NCBI RefSeq assembly: GCF_003150835.1
Contig: NZ_CP029479.1
Coordinates: 434,001 to 498,000 of the forward strand
Source of the DNA: Phenylobacterium parvum
GTDB lineage: Bacteria > Pseudomonadota > Alphaproteobacteria > Caulobacterales > Caulobacteraceae
DNA: 64,000 bases
Reading direction: 5' to 3'
Shown: in pieces, positions 32,967-42,250 of the stretch
Position numbering within the stretch: position 1 is the first letter of the stretch
Layout: the number at the start of each line of letters is the position of its first letter
The notes under the pieces: generated by a model
The model's input: only the letters and a program-made list of their open reading frames with translations
Databases searched by the model: none
Told to the model about the DNA's origin: nothing
Position numbers and translations under genes: made by a program

Positions 32967-33713
32967 ATGCAGGAGACATCCGGACACCTGGAACGCGAGG
33001 CGGGGGTTCCCCTGGCCTGGCGGGCCGTCGAGGGGCGGGGCCCCACGGTCGTCTGGCTGGGCGGCTTCAAGTCGGACATGACCGGGACCAAGGCCCAGGC
33101 CCTGGCCGACCAGGCTGTCGCCGCCGGCCGGGCCTTCCTGCGCTTCGACTATTCCGGGCACGGGGAGTCCGGCGGGGCCTTCACCGACGGCACGATCGGG
33201 TCCTGGCGGGCCGACGCCCTGGCGATGATCGATACCCTCACGACCGGCGACCTGGTCCTCGTGGGCTCGTCCATGGGCGGCTGGCTGGCCTGCCTCTGCG
33301 CCCTCGCACGGCCGGAGCGGGTGAAGGGCCTGGTCCTCGTCGCCCCCGCCGCTGACTTCCCCCAGGCCCTGATGGCCCCGGAAATGACCGAAGCCGACCG
33401 CGCCGCCCTGGCCCGGGACGGGGTCTGGATGCGGCCGTCCGAGTATGGCGACCCCTATCCCATCACCCGCCGTTTCCTTGAGGAGGCGGCGAACTGGAGC
33501 CTCCTGCCCGGGCCGGTGGGGATCGATCTGCCCGTGCGGATCCTGCAGGGCGGCGCCGACCCGGACGTGCCCTGGCGCCACGCCCTGGCCCTGGCCGAGG
33601 CCCTGATGGCTCAGGACCTGGTCTTCAGCCTGGTCCGCGATGGCGACCACCGCCTGTCCCGGCCGCAGGATATCGAACGGCTGCTGGCCTTCGTGGACGA
33701 GCTCTGCGGCTAG
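32967..33713 (+). CDS. Alpha/beta hydrolase (ABHD10-like esterase)
   Basis: 248-residue serine hydrolase. Nucleophile elbow GSSMG at 100-104 (Ser102), HGES oxyanion-side motif at 65-68 (DYSGHGESGG), and the late GGADPDVPW Asp and DGDHRLSRP His complete the triad. The WLGGFKSDMTGTKA and FLRFDYSGHGESGG segments fit the ABHD10 / mycophenolic-acid-glucuronide esterase group, which hydrolyses acyl glucuronides or S-acyl groups. No signal peptide. Its TAG stop abuts the TAG stop of the convergent epimerase within a TAGCTA palindrome, so there is no gap between the genes. Confidence 0.85.
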   Translation: MQETSGHLEREAGVPLAWRAVEGRGPTVVWLGGFKSDMTGTKAQALADQAVAAGRAFLRFDYSGHGESGGAFTDGTIGSWRADALAMIDTLTTGDLVLVGSSMGGWLACLCALARPERVKGLVLVAPAADFPQALMAPEMTEADRAALARDGVWMRPSEYGDPYPITRRFLEEAANWSLLPGPVGIDLPVRILQGGADPDVPWRHALALAEALMAQDLVFSLVRDGDHRLSRPQDIERLLAFVDELCG

Positions 33714-34556
33714 CTAGCCGCCCGCAGCGAGGATGGCCGCCAGGCCCTCGCGATAGGTGGGATGGGCGGGGCGCCAGCCCAGGGCGGCCTTGGCCCGGGC
33801 GTTGGCGACGCGCTTGCTCTCGGCCCAGAAGCGCCGCGCGGCGGGGGTCAGGGCGTCGAGGTCCAGGGGGGTCTCGGGCGGCGGCTCGGCGCCCAGCAGG
33901 CGGCAGGCCTCCAGGGTCACGTCGGCGGCGGGCGCCGGTTCATCGTCGCAAAGGTTGAAAACGCCGGTCCGGTCCGGCCTTTCCAGGGCGGCGGCGAGGC
34001 CGACGGCGATGTCGTCCACGTGGATCCGGCTGAACACCTGCCCCGGCGCCGTCATCCGGCGGGCGGTCCCGTCGCGCACCCGGTCCAGGGCCGAGCGGCC
34101 GGGGCCGTAGATGCCGGGAAGCCGGAAAACGGCCAGGGGCCGGCCTGTCGAGGCCCAGGCCGCCTCCGCCGCCACCCGCCGTCGGGAGGTCTCGGAGGCG
34201 GGGGCCGTGCGGCTGGTCTCGCGGACCCAGCGCCCGCCGCGGTCGCCGTAGACGCCAGTGGTGGAGAGGTAGCCGACCCAGCCCGGTCCGGACCCGGGGG
34301 CGAGGTGCGGAGCGAGGGCTTGGAAGCCTGGGCAGAGGCCGGTCTCCGGGTCGGGGGCGGCGGTGACGAGGAGGGCGTCGGCGCCTCTCAGGGCCGTCTC
34401 CAGGGCGTCGTGGTCGTGCACCGACACCGTCTCGACAGCGTCCCGCCAGGTGTCGGGGAGGGGGGTGCGCACCGTCGCGGTGATGTGCAGGTCACCGGGC
34501 GCCCGCGCGGCCAGGGCGCGGGCCGAATACCCGAAGCCGAAGACGAGGAGCCTCAC
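33714..34556 (-). CDS. NAD-dependent epimerase/SDR (YeeZ-like)
   Basis: Atypical short-chain reductase of about 280 residues from GTG at 34556. It opens with LLVFGFGYSARALAAR, a GxGxxG variant as in YeeZ, continues with LLVTAAPDPETG and has STTGVYGDRGGRWVRE (Thr/Tyr region) and FRLPGIYGPGRSALD, as in NAD-dependent nucleotide-sugar epimerases. The reaction is unknown. Its GTG overlaps the galU stop by four bases (GTGA), suggesting coupling to galU. Longer in-frame extensions lie wholly over galU and are rejected. Confidence 0.85.
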   Translation of the reverse strand: MRLLVFGFGYSARALAARAPGDLHITATVRTPLPDTWRDAVETVSVHDHDALETALRGADALLVTAAPDPETGLCPGFQALAPHLAPGSGPGWVGYLSTTGVYGDRGGRWVRETSRTAPASETSRRRVAAEAAWASTGRPLAVFRLPGIYGPGRSALDRVRDGTARRMTAPGQVFSRIHVDDIAVGLAAALERPDRTGVFNLCDDEPAPAADVTLEACRLLGAEPPPETPLDLDALTPAARRFWAESKRVANARAKAALGWRPAHPTYREGLAAILAAGG

Positions 34557-35428
34557 GCCCCCAGGAGGTCCTTCAGCATCGCCCGGGCGCCCTCGGCCAG
34601 GTCGGGCCGCCTGAGGGCGTAGGCGACGTTCGCCCGCAGGAGCCCCAGCTTGTCGCCGCAGTCGTAGGTGGTCCCCTCGTACTCCAGGGCGTGGAAGGCC
34701 TGGTCGGCCATCAGGTCGGCCATGGCGTCGGTCAGCTGGATCTCGCCGCCGGCGCCCTTCCGGTGCCGGGCCAGGCGCTCGAAGATCTCCGGCTGCAGGA
34801 CGTACCGACCGGAAATGAAAAGATTGGACGGCTCGGTCCCCGGCGCGGGCTTTTCGACCATACCGGTCATTCGGTTCAGCCGGCCCTTCTGTCCGTCGAG
34901 GGCGACGATGCCGTACTTGTGGGCCTGGCCCTCCGGCGCCGGCTCGACGACGACGATGTTGCCGCCGACCTGGTCGTAGGCCGCCGTCGCCTGGGCCAGG
35001 GCGCCCGGCTCGGCCATCATCAGCATGTCCGGCAGCATGACGGCGAAGGGCTCGTCGCCGATAATGTCGCGGGCGCACCAGACGGCGTGGCCCAGGCCCA
35101 GGGGCGCCATCTGGCGCACGAAGCTCATCTCGCCGGGCTTCGGCAGGTCGCGGCGGATGTCGGCCAGGATGTCCAGCTTGCCCTTGGCCTCCAGCTGGGC
35201 CTCGAGCTCGACGTGGTGGTCGAAATAGTCCTCGATGGCGCCCTTGCCGCGGCCGGTGACGAAGACGAAGTGCTCGATGCCCGCCGCCCGGCCCTCCTCG
35301 ATGATGTAGGACAGGATCGGCCGGTCGACGACGTTCAGCATTTCCTTGGGCGTGACCTTGGCGCCGGGCAGCACCCGCGTGCCCAGCCCCGCCACCGGCA
35401 GCACCGCCTTGCGCACCTTGCCTGACAT
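34553..35428 (-). CDS. galU: UTP-glucose-1-phosphate uridylyltransferase
   Basis: Makes UDP-glucose from glucose-1-phosphate and UTP for glycan synthesis. From ATG 35428 it has 291 residues with the nucleotidyltransferase start AVLPVAGLGTRVLPGAKVTP, MLNVVDRPI, LGLGHAVWCA and VVEPAPEGQAHKYGIV motifs. GGAGG lies eight bases before the ATG. It feeds Ugd (42251-43555) in the same window and is in the glmS-paiB-phzF-galU-epimerase string. Length is normal. Confidence 0.95.
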   Translation of the reverse strand: MSGKVRKAVLPVAGLGTRVLPGAKVTPKEMLNVVDRPILSYIIEEGRAAGIEHFVFVTGRGKGAIEDYFDHHVELEAQLEAKGKLDILADIRRDLPKPGEMSFVRQMAPLGLGHAVWCARDIIGDEPFAVMLPDMLMMAEPGALAQATAAYDQVGGNIVVVEPAPEGQAHKYGIVALDGQKGRLNRMTGMVEKPAPGTEPSNLFISGRYVLQPEIFERLARHRKGAGGEIQLTDAMADLMADQAFHALEYEGTTYDCGDKLGLLRANVAYALRRPDLAEGARAMLKDLLGA

Positions 35429-35454
35429 GGACGCCTCCGTTTCCGGTCCCTCCC

Positions 35455-36294
35455 TTAGTCGAGGGCGGCGGTTCCTTCCAGAACGATCGCGGCCCGGCCG
35501 CCGATCCAGGTCCCGTCGGCCTCCGCCGAGACGGTGATCCGGCCGGCCCGGCCCACGGCCGCGCCCTGGCTGGCGACATAGCGCGGCGGCAGGATCCCCT
35601 CGCCGATGAGCCAGAGGGCGAGGCCGGCGTTGAGGCTGCCCGTGACCGGGTCCTCGGGCACGGACAGGCTGGGGCAGAAGGCGCGCACCTCGAGCTGGGA
35701 GGCGCCGCCCGGCGGATAGAGGGCCGCGACCCCCAGCTCCAGGTCGCCCAGGGCCCCAAAGTCGGGGGTCAGGGACAGGACCCGCTCGGGGGACTCCAGC
35801 AGGACGGCGCACCAGCCCGGTCCGTTGTCGATCCAGCGCCCGGCCCGGATTGCGCCCTCGGGAATCCCCAGTCCACGGGCGATCTGCGCCGTCACCTGCG
35901 GCTCCAGGGGCCCGTCCTTCAGGAGGGGCGGGGCGGCGAAGGCGAGGTCCTCGCCATCGATCCGCACGGGCACCAGGCCCACCCCGCATTCCTGCACCAC
36001 GCGCCCGGGCGTCCTCGGCTGGCCGCCGGCCGACAGCCAGGCCCGACAGGAACCGAGGGTCGGATGGCCGGCGAAGGGCAGCTCCCGTTCCGGGGTGAAG
36101 ATCCGCACCCGGTAGTCGGCGCCGGGATCGGTCGGCGGCAGGAGGAAGGTGGTCTCGGACAGGTTCGTCCAGTTGGCGAAGGCCGCCATCTGGGCGTCGG
36201 TCAGGCCCTCGGCGCCATGGACCACCGCCAGGGGATTGCCGTTCAGCGGCCCCGAGGCGAAGACGTCGACCTGCTGGAAGCGACGGAGGGTCAT
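35455..36294 (-). CDS. PhzF-family isomerase
   Basis: 279-residue protein of the PhzF/diaminopimelate-epimerase-like fold. The start RRFQQVDVFASGPLNGNPLAV and the catalytic Glu in NLSETTF (about residue 47) are typical, with a second-half FCPSLSVPEDPVTGSLN motif. PhzF enzymes do isomerisation in phenazine synthesis, but most family members such as this lone gene have no known substrate. It overlaps the PaiB-like gene by four bases, and its promoter lies upstream of that. Confidence 0.88.
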   Translation of the reverse strand: MTLRRFQQVDVFASGPLNGNPLAVVHGAEGLTDAQMAAFANWTNLSETTFLLPPTDPGADYRVRIFTPERELPFAGHPTLGSCRAWLSAGGQPRTPGRVVQECGVGLVPVRIDGEDLAFAAPPLLKDGPLEPQVTAQIARGLGIPEGAIRAGRWIDNGPGWCAVLLESPERVLSLTPDFGALGDLELGVAALYPPGGASQLEVRAFCPSLSVPEDPVTGSLNAGLALWLIGEGILPPRYVASQGAAVGRAGRITVSAEADGTWIGGRAAIVLEGTAALD

Positions 36295-36941
36295 GGGCGT
36301 TCCCGCGCCGCCAGGCGCCCGGCGACGAGGGCCGCGACGTCCGGGTCGTGGTGCGGGTCTTCGGGGTCAGCGAGGCCCCGGGCCGCGCCGTCCGCGTCCT
36401 GGGCCAGGCGGTTCTGGCTCATCTTCCACTTGCCGCGGATTTCGGTGATCTCGATCTCAAGGCCGACAATGCCCCGCAACATGGACTCGATGTAGTCGGC
36501 GGGGGCGTCCGACGGCGCCCAGGGCGCCGGTCGGCGGGACTCCTGCGCCGCCGTCAGGGCGGCGACGTGGGCCGCGAGCCAGTCGCGCTCGGGCCGCAGG
36601 GTCGGGACGCCGCGCACCTGGACCATCTCGTAGTTCCAGGTCGGGGTGACTCGCTCCGTCTCGGCCTTGGAGGGATACCAGGACGGGGTCACGTAGGCCT
36701 CCGCCCCCTGGAAGACCACCAGGCAGTCCGGGGTCCCGGCGAGGGCCTCCAGGTGGGGGTTGGGCCGGGCGAGGTGGCAGGTGAGCCGCAGCCGCCCCTC
36801 CGCCTCGGCGACCAGGAAGGGCAGGGGCGAGGCCATGGGCCCCTCCGGCCCGGCGGTGACCAGCAGGCCCAGGGGATGGCGGGCCACCAGGTCCCACAGG
36901 ACCTCGGGGCGGGTCTCCTCGAAGACTTCCGGCAGGTACAT
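36291..36941 (-). CDS. PaiB-like FMN-binding protein
   Basis: 216 residues matching the PaiB family: MYLPEVFEETRPEVLWDLV, FQGAEAYVTPSWYPSK, and TWNYEMVQVRGVP are family landmarks of the split-barrel flavin-binding fold. In Bacillus PaiB represses sporulation and protease genes; in proteobacteria the role is unclear and the DNA-binding claim may not apply. It lies 9 bases after glmS and overlaps phzF, so it is probably co-transcribed with glmS. Confidence 0.87.
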   Translation of the reverse strand: MYLPEVFEETRPEVLWDLVARHPLGLLVTAGPEGPMASPLPFLVAEAEGRLRLTCHLARPNPHLEALAGTPDCLVVFQGAEAYVTPSWYPSKAETERVTPTWNYEMVQVRGVPTLRPERDWLAAHVAALTAAQESRRPAPWAPSDAPADYIESMLRGIVGLEIEITEIRGKWKMSQNRLAQDADGAARGLADPEDPHHDPDVAALVAGRLAARERP

Positions 36942-36950
36942 GGCCGCCCC

Positions 36951-38768
36951 CTATTCCACCGTCACCGACTTGGCGAGGTTGCGGGGCTGGTCGACGTCGG
37001 CGCCCTTCTGGACGGCGACATAGTAGGCCAGCATCTGGATGGGGACGGCGTAGACCAGGGGGGCGACGATGTCGTCGCAGCCGGGGGCGACGATCAGGCG
37101 GACCCCGGCCGGGGCGCGGCGGGCGCCCTCCTCGTCCGTGATGAAGATGACCGGGCCGCCCCGGGCCATGACCTCTGCGGTGTTCGAGACGGTCTTCTCG
37201 AAGAGGGCGTCGGAGGGGGCCAGGACGATGACCGGGGTCGCCTCGTCGATCAGGGCGATGGGGCCGTGCTTCAGCTCGCCGGCGGGATAGCCCTCGGCAT
37301 GGATGTAGCTGATCTCCTTGAGCTTCAGGGCGCCTTCGAGGGCCAGGGCCGACATCACGCCGCGGCCGAAGTAGAGGACGTCCCGGGCCTTGGCGAGTTC
37401 GGGCGCCAGGGCCCGGATCGGCTCCTCGAGGGCAAGGGCGGCCGAGATCAGGCGCGGCGCCTCCAGCAGCAGCCTGGTCAGCCGCGCCTCCTCGGCGGCG
37501 TCGATCCGGCCCTTGGCGGACGCGGCGGCCACGGCCAGGGCCGACAGGGCGGCCACCTGGCTGGTGAAGGCCTTGGTGGAGGCCACGCCGATCTCCGGCC
37601 CGGCATGGGTGGGCAGGAGGATGTCGGCCTCGCGGGCCATGGTGCTGGTGTGGACGTTGACCACGGCCGCCGTTGACAGGCCCTGCTCGCGGCACCAGCG
37701 CAGGGCGGCCAGGGTGTCGGCGGTCTCGCCGGACTGGGAGACGACGATGCACAGCGTGCCCTCGCGCACCGGCGGGGCGCGGTAGCGGAACTCGGAGGCG
37801 ACATCGATGTCGACGGGGATCCGGGCCAGGGATTCGAACAGGTAGCGGCTGATCAGGCCGGCGTAATAGGCCGTGCCGCAGGCCACGATCTGGATCCGGT
37901 CGACACGGCTGAAATCCAGGCCGTCGGGCGCCCGGGCCCGGCCGGAGACCGGGTCGAGATAGGCCGACAGGGTGTGCTGGCAGGCGCCCGGCTGGTCATG
38001 GATCTCCTTCTCCATGAAGTGCCGGTAGTTGCCCTTCTCCACCAGGGCGGCGGCGGGAGGGATGATGCGGATCTGCCGGGTGACCGGCCGGCCTTCGGCG
38101 TCGAAGATCCGCGCCGTGGTCCTGTCGATGGCCACGTAGTCGCCCTCGTCGAGGTAGGCGATGCGGTTGGTCATCGGGCCGACCGCCAGGGCGTCGCTGC
38201 CCAGGTACATCTCGCCGTCGCCATAGCCGACCACCAGGGGGCTGCCCCGCCGGGCGCCCAGGATCAGCTCGTCCTCGCCGTCGATCAGGACCGCGAGGGC
38301 GAAGGCGCCCCGCAGGCGGTCGAGGGTCGACTTCAGGGCGTCGAGGGGGGCCAGGCCCTGCGCCAGGGCGCGGTCGATCAGGTGGGGGATGACCTCGGTG
38401 TCCGTCTCGCTCTCGAAGGTGCGGCCCTCGGCGGCCAGCTCGGCCTTCAGCTCGGCGAAGTTCTCGATGATGCCGTTATGAACCAGGGTCACCCGCCCCG
38501 CCCGTTGCGGGTGGGCGTTGGTCTCGGAGGGGGCGCCGTGGGTGGCCCAGCGGGTGTGGCCCACCCCGGTCAGGCCGTCGAGGGGCTGGTCCCGCAGAAC
38601 ATCCTCAAGGGCCCGGATCTTCCCCCGGGCCCGGCGACGGTCAACCCGGCCATCGGCGACCATGGCCACGCCGGCGGAATCATAGCCGCGGTATTCAAGC
38701 CGCCGCAGGGTCTCGATCAGTCGCTCCTGGACGGGCGCCCTGCCGACGATTCCGATGATGCCGCACAT
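36951..38768 (-). CDS. glmS: Glucosamine-6-phosphate synthase
   Basis: Glutamine:fructose-6-phosphate amidotransferase, first step to UDP-GlcNAc. 605 residues from ATG 38768, with catalytic Cys2 (MCGIIGIVG), the N-terminal glutaminase domain ([15 protein letters not shown]), and two SIS sugar-isomerase domains ([15 protein letters not shown], then [22 protein letters not shown]), ending with SVTVE. GAGAGGA precedes the ATG. It is divergent from glmM, 163 bases away, so both first steps of the pathway share one regulatory region, which holds a GAATC (GANTC) site at 38882-38886. No ribozyme-type leader was seen. Confidence 0.97.
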   Translation of the reverse strand: MCGIIGIVGRAPVQERLIETLRRLEYRGYDSAGVAMVADGRVDRRRARGKIRALEDVLRDQPLDGLTGVGHTRWATHGAPSETNAHPQRAGRVTLVHNGIIENFAELKAELAAEGRTFESETDTEVIPHLIDRALAQGLAPLDALKSTLDRLRGAFALAVLIDGEDELILGARRGSPLVVGYGDGEMYLGSDALAVGPMTNRIAYLDEGDYVAIDRTTARIFDAEGRPVTRQIRIIPPAAALVEKGNYRHFMEKEIHDQPGACQHTLSAYLDPVSGRARAPDGLDFSRVDRIQIVACGTAYYAGLISRYLFESLARIPVDIDVASEFRYRAPPVREGTLCIVVSQSGETADTLAALRWCREQGLSTAAVVNVHTSTMAREADILLPTHAGPEIGVASTKAFTSQVAALSALAVAAASAKGRIDAAEEARLTRLLLEAPRLISAALALEEPIRALAPELAKARDVLYFGRGVMSALALEGALKLKEISYIHAEGYPAGELKHGPIALIDEATPVIVLAPSDALFEKTVSNTAEVMARGGPVIFITDEEGARRAPAGVRLIVAPGCDDIVAPLVYAVPIQMLAYYVAVQKGADVDQPRNLAKSVTVE

Positions 38769-38931
38769 GGGCTGGTCCTCTCTTCCGGGGTCCCTTTCCG
38801 CCTGGCCCCTGGAGGGGCTAGACTGTGGGGACGGGCGGGGTTTAGCACCCGCGCCGACGGCGTCGACTAAATCCGGGTTTCGAATCGTTTCGGATCCGGT
38901 CCCCAATATGGCGAAAGCTTCGGAAGGCCCC

Positions 38932-40284
38932 ATGAGCAAACGCGCCTTTTTCGGCACCGACGGTATCCGCGGCGAGGCCAACACCCACCCCATGACGGCC
39001 GAGGTGGCCCTGCGGGTCGGCCTTGCGGCGGGCAGGTTGTTCCGATCCCGCGAGGAGCGCCGCCACATGGTGGTGATCGGCAAGGACACCCGCCTGTCGG
39101 GCTACATGGTCGAGCCGGCCCTGGTGGCGGGCTTCACCAGCGCGGGCATGGACGTGCGCCTGCTGGGCCCCATGCCGACCCCCGGCGTGGCCATGATGAC
39201 CCGCTCCCTGCGGGCCGACCTGGGCGTGATGATCTCGGCCTCGCACAATCCCTGGACCGACAACGGCATCAAGCTGTTCGGGCCCGACGGCTACAAGCTT
39301 TCGGACGCCCGGGAGCTGGAGATCGAGGCCCTGATGGGCCAGTCCCTGTCCGAGGACCTGGCGCCCGCCACGGCCCTGGGCCGGGCCGCCCGGGTGGACG
39401 ACAGCCAGGCCCGCTATGTCGAGATCGCCAAGGCCACCTTCCCCCGCCGGCTGAGCCTGTCGGGCCTGCGCATCGTGATCGATTGCGCCAACGGCGCCGC
39501 CTACAAGGTCGCCCCCGCCGCCCTCTACGAGCTGGGCGCCGAGGTCATCCCCGTGGGCGTGGCGCCCAATGGCATGAACATCAACGAGGAGTGCGGCTCC
39601 ACCCATCCCGAGGCCATGATCAAGGCGGTCAAGGAGTACCGGGCCGACATCGGGATCGCCCTGGACGGCGACGCCGACCGGCTGGCCATCTGCGACGAGA
39701 AGGGGCGGGTGGTCGACGGCGACCAGATCATGGCCCTGATCGCCGACAACTGGGCCCGGCGGAACCGGCTGGCCGGCGGCGGCGTGGTGGCCACGGTCAT
39801 GTCCAACCTGGGCCTGGAGCGGTTCCTGGGCGAGCGCAACCTGCGGCTCGAGCGCACCGCCGTGGGCGACCGTTCGGTGATGATGCGGATGCGCGAGGGC
39901 GGCTACAACCTGGGCGGCGAGGCCTCGGGCCACATCATCCTGTCGGACTTCTCCACCACCGGGGACGGCCTCCTCGCCGCCCTGCAGGTGCTGGCCGTGC
40001 TGAAGGCCGGCGACCGGCCCATGAGCGCCCTGGCCCGCCAGTTCGAGCCGGCGCCCCAGAAGCTGGAGAACGTGCGCTTCACCTCGGGCAAGCCCCTGGA
40101 GTCCGAGGCGGTCAAGGCGGCCATCGCCGACGCCGAGCACAGGCTGGGCGCCGGCGGCCGCGTGCTGGTGCGCGCCTCCGGCACCGAGCCCCTGATCCGG
40201 GTCATGGCCGAGGGCGACGACGAGACCCTGGTCAGCCAGGTGGTGAGCGAGATCGCCGGGGCGGTCCGCAAGGCCGCCGCCTGA
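38932..40284 (+). CDS. glmM: Phosphoglucosamine mutase
   Basis: Converts GlcN-6-P to GlcN-1-P. 450 residues from ATG 38932, with [12 protein letters not shown] at the start, the phosphoserine loop [14 protein letters not shown], metal-binding [11 protein letters not shown], and the sugar loop [10 protein letters not shown], plus [10 protein letters not shown] near the end. GGAAGG directly precedes the ATG; an upstream in-frame ATG (38908) is less likely. Divergent from glmS, with the CitMHS transporter 25 bases downstream in the same direction. Confidence 0.96.
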   Translation: MSKRAFFGTDGIRGEANTHPMTAEVALRVGLAAGRLFRSREERRHMVVIGKDTRLSGYMVEPALVAGFTSAGMDVRLLGPMPTPGVAMMTRSLRADLGVMISASHNPWTDNGIKLFGPDGYKLSDARELEIEALMGQSLSEDLAPATALGRAARVDDSQARYVEIAKATFPRRLSLSGLRIVIDCANGAAYKVAPAALYELGAEVIPVGVAPNGMNINEECGSTHPEAMIKAVKEYRADIGIALDGDADRLAICDEKGRVVDGDQIMALIADNWARRNRLAGGGVVATVMSNLGLERFLGERNLRLERTAVGDRSVMMRMREGGYNLGGEASGHIILSDFSTTGDGLLAALQVLAVLKAGDRPMSALARQFEPAPQKLENVRFTSGKPLESEAVKAAIADAEHRLGAGGRVLVRASGTEPLIRVMAEGDDETLVSQVVSEIAGAVRKAAA

Positions 40285-40309
40285 TCGCCGCGGCGGAAGG
40301 GGCGCGCCC

Positions 40310-41602
40310 ATGGACCCCGCCCTCGCCGGCTTCCTGATGGTGGCGGTCTTCACCGCCCTCATCATGTCCGGGCGGCTCGCGCCCGCCCCGGCCCTGATCC
40401 TGACCCCCCTGGCCTTCGGCCTGCTGGCCGGCCACGGGACAGACCTGGGGCCCATGGCGGTGGACGGCCTGCGCGAGGTGGCGCCGACCGGCGTCATGCT
40501 CCTTTTCGCCATCCTGACGTTCAGCGTCCTGACCGGGGCGGGCCTGTTCGATCCCCTGGTGCGCGCCATCGTACGCCGGGCGGGTGGCGACCCCCTCAAG
40601 GTCAGCCTGGGGGCGACGGCCCTGGCGGCGGTGATCTCCCTCGATGGGGACGGTTCGACGACCTACCTGATCACCTGCGCAGCCATGCTGCCCCTTTACC
40701 GGCGGCTGGGGATGAGGCCCCTGCACCTGGCCTGCCTGCTCATGCTGGTGAGCGGGGTGATGAACCTCTCGCCCTGGGGCGGGCCGACGGGCCGGGCGGC
40801 GGCGGCTCTGGGCCTGGACGTCTCGGCCGTCTTCCTCCCCCTGCTTCCGGCCATGGCCGCGGGGCTGGCGGCGGTCTTCGGACTGGCGACGGTGCTGGGC
40901 CTGTCGGAGCGCCGGCGACTGGGGGTGCTGGACCTGCGCGAGGCCGAGGCGGAGCCGGAGGCCGAGGCCGGGCGGGCCCCGCGCCTGCTCCAGATGCTGA
41001 ACTTCCTGATCCTGGCGGCCCTGATGGCGGGCCTCATCGCCCCGGCCTTCGGGGTGAAGACCCTGCCCCTCCCGGTGCTGATGATGACGGCCTTCGCCCT
41101 CGCCCTGACCCTCAACCATCCCCGGCCCGCCGACCAGGCCGCCCAGGTCGCCGCCCACGCTCCGGCCGCCCTGTCCGTGGCCTCGCTGATCTTCGCTGCG
41201 GGTGTGCTGACCGGGGTGCTGAAGGGGACCGGCATGGTGGACGCCATGTCCTCAGCCCTGGTCGCCGCCATCCCCGAGGCCCTGGGCCCGCACCTGGCGC
41301 CGGCTGTCGCCGCGGCCAGCCTGCCGGGAACCTTCTTCCTGTCGAACGACGCCTTCTACTTCGGCATGCTGCCCGTGCTGGCCGAGGCCGGCGCCGTGCA
41401 CGGGATCGCCCCCGCCGACATGGCCCGGGCGGCCCTGATGGGCCAGCCCTTCCACCTCCTGAGCCCCCTCGTCCCCTCCACCTGGCTGCTGGTGGGCCTC
41501 GCCCGCGTGGAGATGGGCGCCCACCAGAAGTTCACCGCCCTGCCGGCGGCGGGGGTGTGCCTGGCCATGGCCCTGGCGGCCATGGCGACGGGGGGGTTCT
41601 GA
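40310..41602 (+). CDS. CitMHS-family citrate/anion transporter
   Basis: Inner-membrane carrier of 430 residues with about 12 hydrophobic segments. Start FLMVAVFTALIMSGRLAPAPALIL and the internal SLDGDGSTTYLIT and NLSPWGGPTGRAA loops are CitMHS hallmarks (metal-citrate:proton symport in Bacillus CitM). The actual substrate could be citrate, another carboxylate or a related anion. It follows glmM closely and may be read with it; convergent with the HigBA pair at its end. Confidence 0.85.
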   Translation: MDPALAGFLMVAVFTALIMSGRLAPAPALILTPLAFGLLAGHGTDLGPMAVDGLREVAPTGVMLLFAILTFSVLTGAGLFDPLVRAIVRRAGGDPLKVSLGATALAAVISLDGDGSTTYLITCAAMLPLYRRLGMRPLHLACLLMLVSGVMNLSPWGGPTGRAAAALGLDVSAVFLPLLPAMAAGLAAVFGLATVLGLSERRRLGVLDLREAEAEPEAEAGRAPRLLQMLNFLILAALMAGLIAPAFGVKTLPLPVLMMTAFALALTLNHPRPADQAAQVAAHAPAALSVASLIFAAGVLTGVLKGTGMVDAMSSALVAAIPEALGPHLAPAVAAASLPGTFFLSNDAFYFGMLPVLAEAGAVHGIAPADMARAALMGQPFHLLSPLVPSTWLLVGLARVEMGAHQKFTALPAAGVCLAMALAAMATGGF

Positions 41603-41607
41603 GGGGG

Positions 41608-41895
41608 TCAGGCTGCGTCGGCGATCCGGATTTCGAGTCGCAGTCCCGCCGCCGTCGCAAGGTTGACCAGGGCGTCGAGCGAGAACTTCCCAAGCTTTCC
41701 CCGGAGCAGGTCGTTCAGCCTGGGACGGGTGATCCCGAGCCGCGCGGCGGCGGCCTCCTGCGACAGGTTCCAGGATCGCACTCTCCGCGCCACGGCGGAG
41801 AGAATCTCGGCCCGCGCCTTGAGGTTCGCCGCTTCGGCCGGGGTGTCGGCGAGGGCGTCGAAGACGTTCTCGAAGGTCTGGATTTCCATCATCAC
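41608..41895 (-). CDS. HigA-type antitoxin (XRE/HTH_37)
   Basis: 95-residue DNA-binding antitoxin with a helix-turn-helix near residues 45-75 (LSQEAAAARLGITRPRLNDLLRGK), of the type paired with Gp49/HigB-like toxins. Its ATG overlaps the toxin stop by four bases (ATGA), with the toxin first, the usual order for HigBA. It likely neutralises the toxin by complex formation and, with it, represses the shared promoter through the GTATCG-N4-CGATAC palindrome at 42219-42234. Start MMMEIQ: later Mets are possible. Confidence 0.87.
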   Translation of the reverse strand: MMMEIQTFENVFDALADTPAEAANLKARAEILSAVARRVRSWNLSQEAAAARLGITRPRLNDLLRGKLGKFSLDALVNLATAAGLRLEIRIADAA

Positions 41896-42209
41896 CGTCT
41901 CCAGGCCCGCAGCCTTGCCGCTGCGAGGTCAAGGTCCTTCTGCGCCGTCTTCTGGGTCTTCTTCTGGAAGGCGTGCAGGACAAGGATACGATCCTCCAGC
42001 CTGGCCAGGTAGATCACCCTGAAGGCCCCCGAAGCGTCCCGAATGCGGATCTCCCGCACGCCGGGTCCAATCGTACCCATAGGCTTCCAGTCGTCGGGAT
42101 CGAGACCCTGCTGCAACTGGTGCAACTGGAAGCCCGCAGTGGCCCGCGCCGACTCCGGGAATTCCCGAAGGCGCGAAAGGCTGTCTCCCAGAAAGACGAC
42201 GGCTTTCAC
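41892..42209 (-). CDS. HigB/Gp49-like toxin
   Basis: 105-residue protein of the phage Gp49-like (DUF891) RelE-superfamily toxin group, which cleave mRNA on the ribosome. Family landmarks are GTIGPGVREIRIRDASGAFRVIYLA and FQKKTQKTAQKDLDLAAAR. The GTG at 42209 is the best start; the upstream frame crosses the ugd 3' end. No Shine-Dalgarno precedes it, and the promoter (-35 42239-42244, -10 42216-42221) would begin transcription at about 42209-42210, so the mRNA may be leaderless. Partner antitoxin follows with a four-base overlap. Confidence 0.86.
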   Translation of the reverse strand: MKAVVFLGDSLSRLREFPESARATAGFQLHQLQQGLDPDDWKPMGTIGPGVREIRIRDASGAFRVIYLARLEDRILVLHAFQKKTQKTAQKDLDLAAARLRAWRR

Positions 42210-42215
42210 GAGATC

Positions 42216-42244
42216 AGTGTATCGAAAGCGATACTGGCCGGCAA
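42216..42244 (-). promoter_or_regulatory. HigBA promoter with internal operator
   Basis: Minus strand: -35 TTGCCG (42239-42244), 17-base spacer, -10 TACACT (42216-42221). A perfect inverted repeat GTATCG-AAAG-CGATAC occupies 42219-42234 in the spacer and -10 edge, well placed for repression by the antitoxin. The 17-base spacing and palindrome are seen; operator function is inferred from HigBA systems. Confidence 0.6.
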
Positions 42245-42250
42245 GGGGAC

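Noticed and set aside
38769..38931. Possible glmS riboswitch-type leader
   Set aside because: The gap is short, shows no glmS ribozyme core, and that ribozyme is known mainly in Gram-positives.
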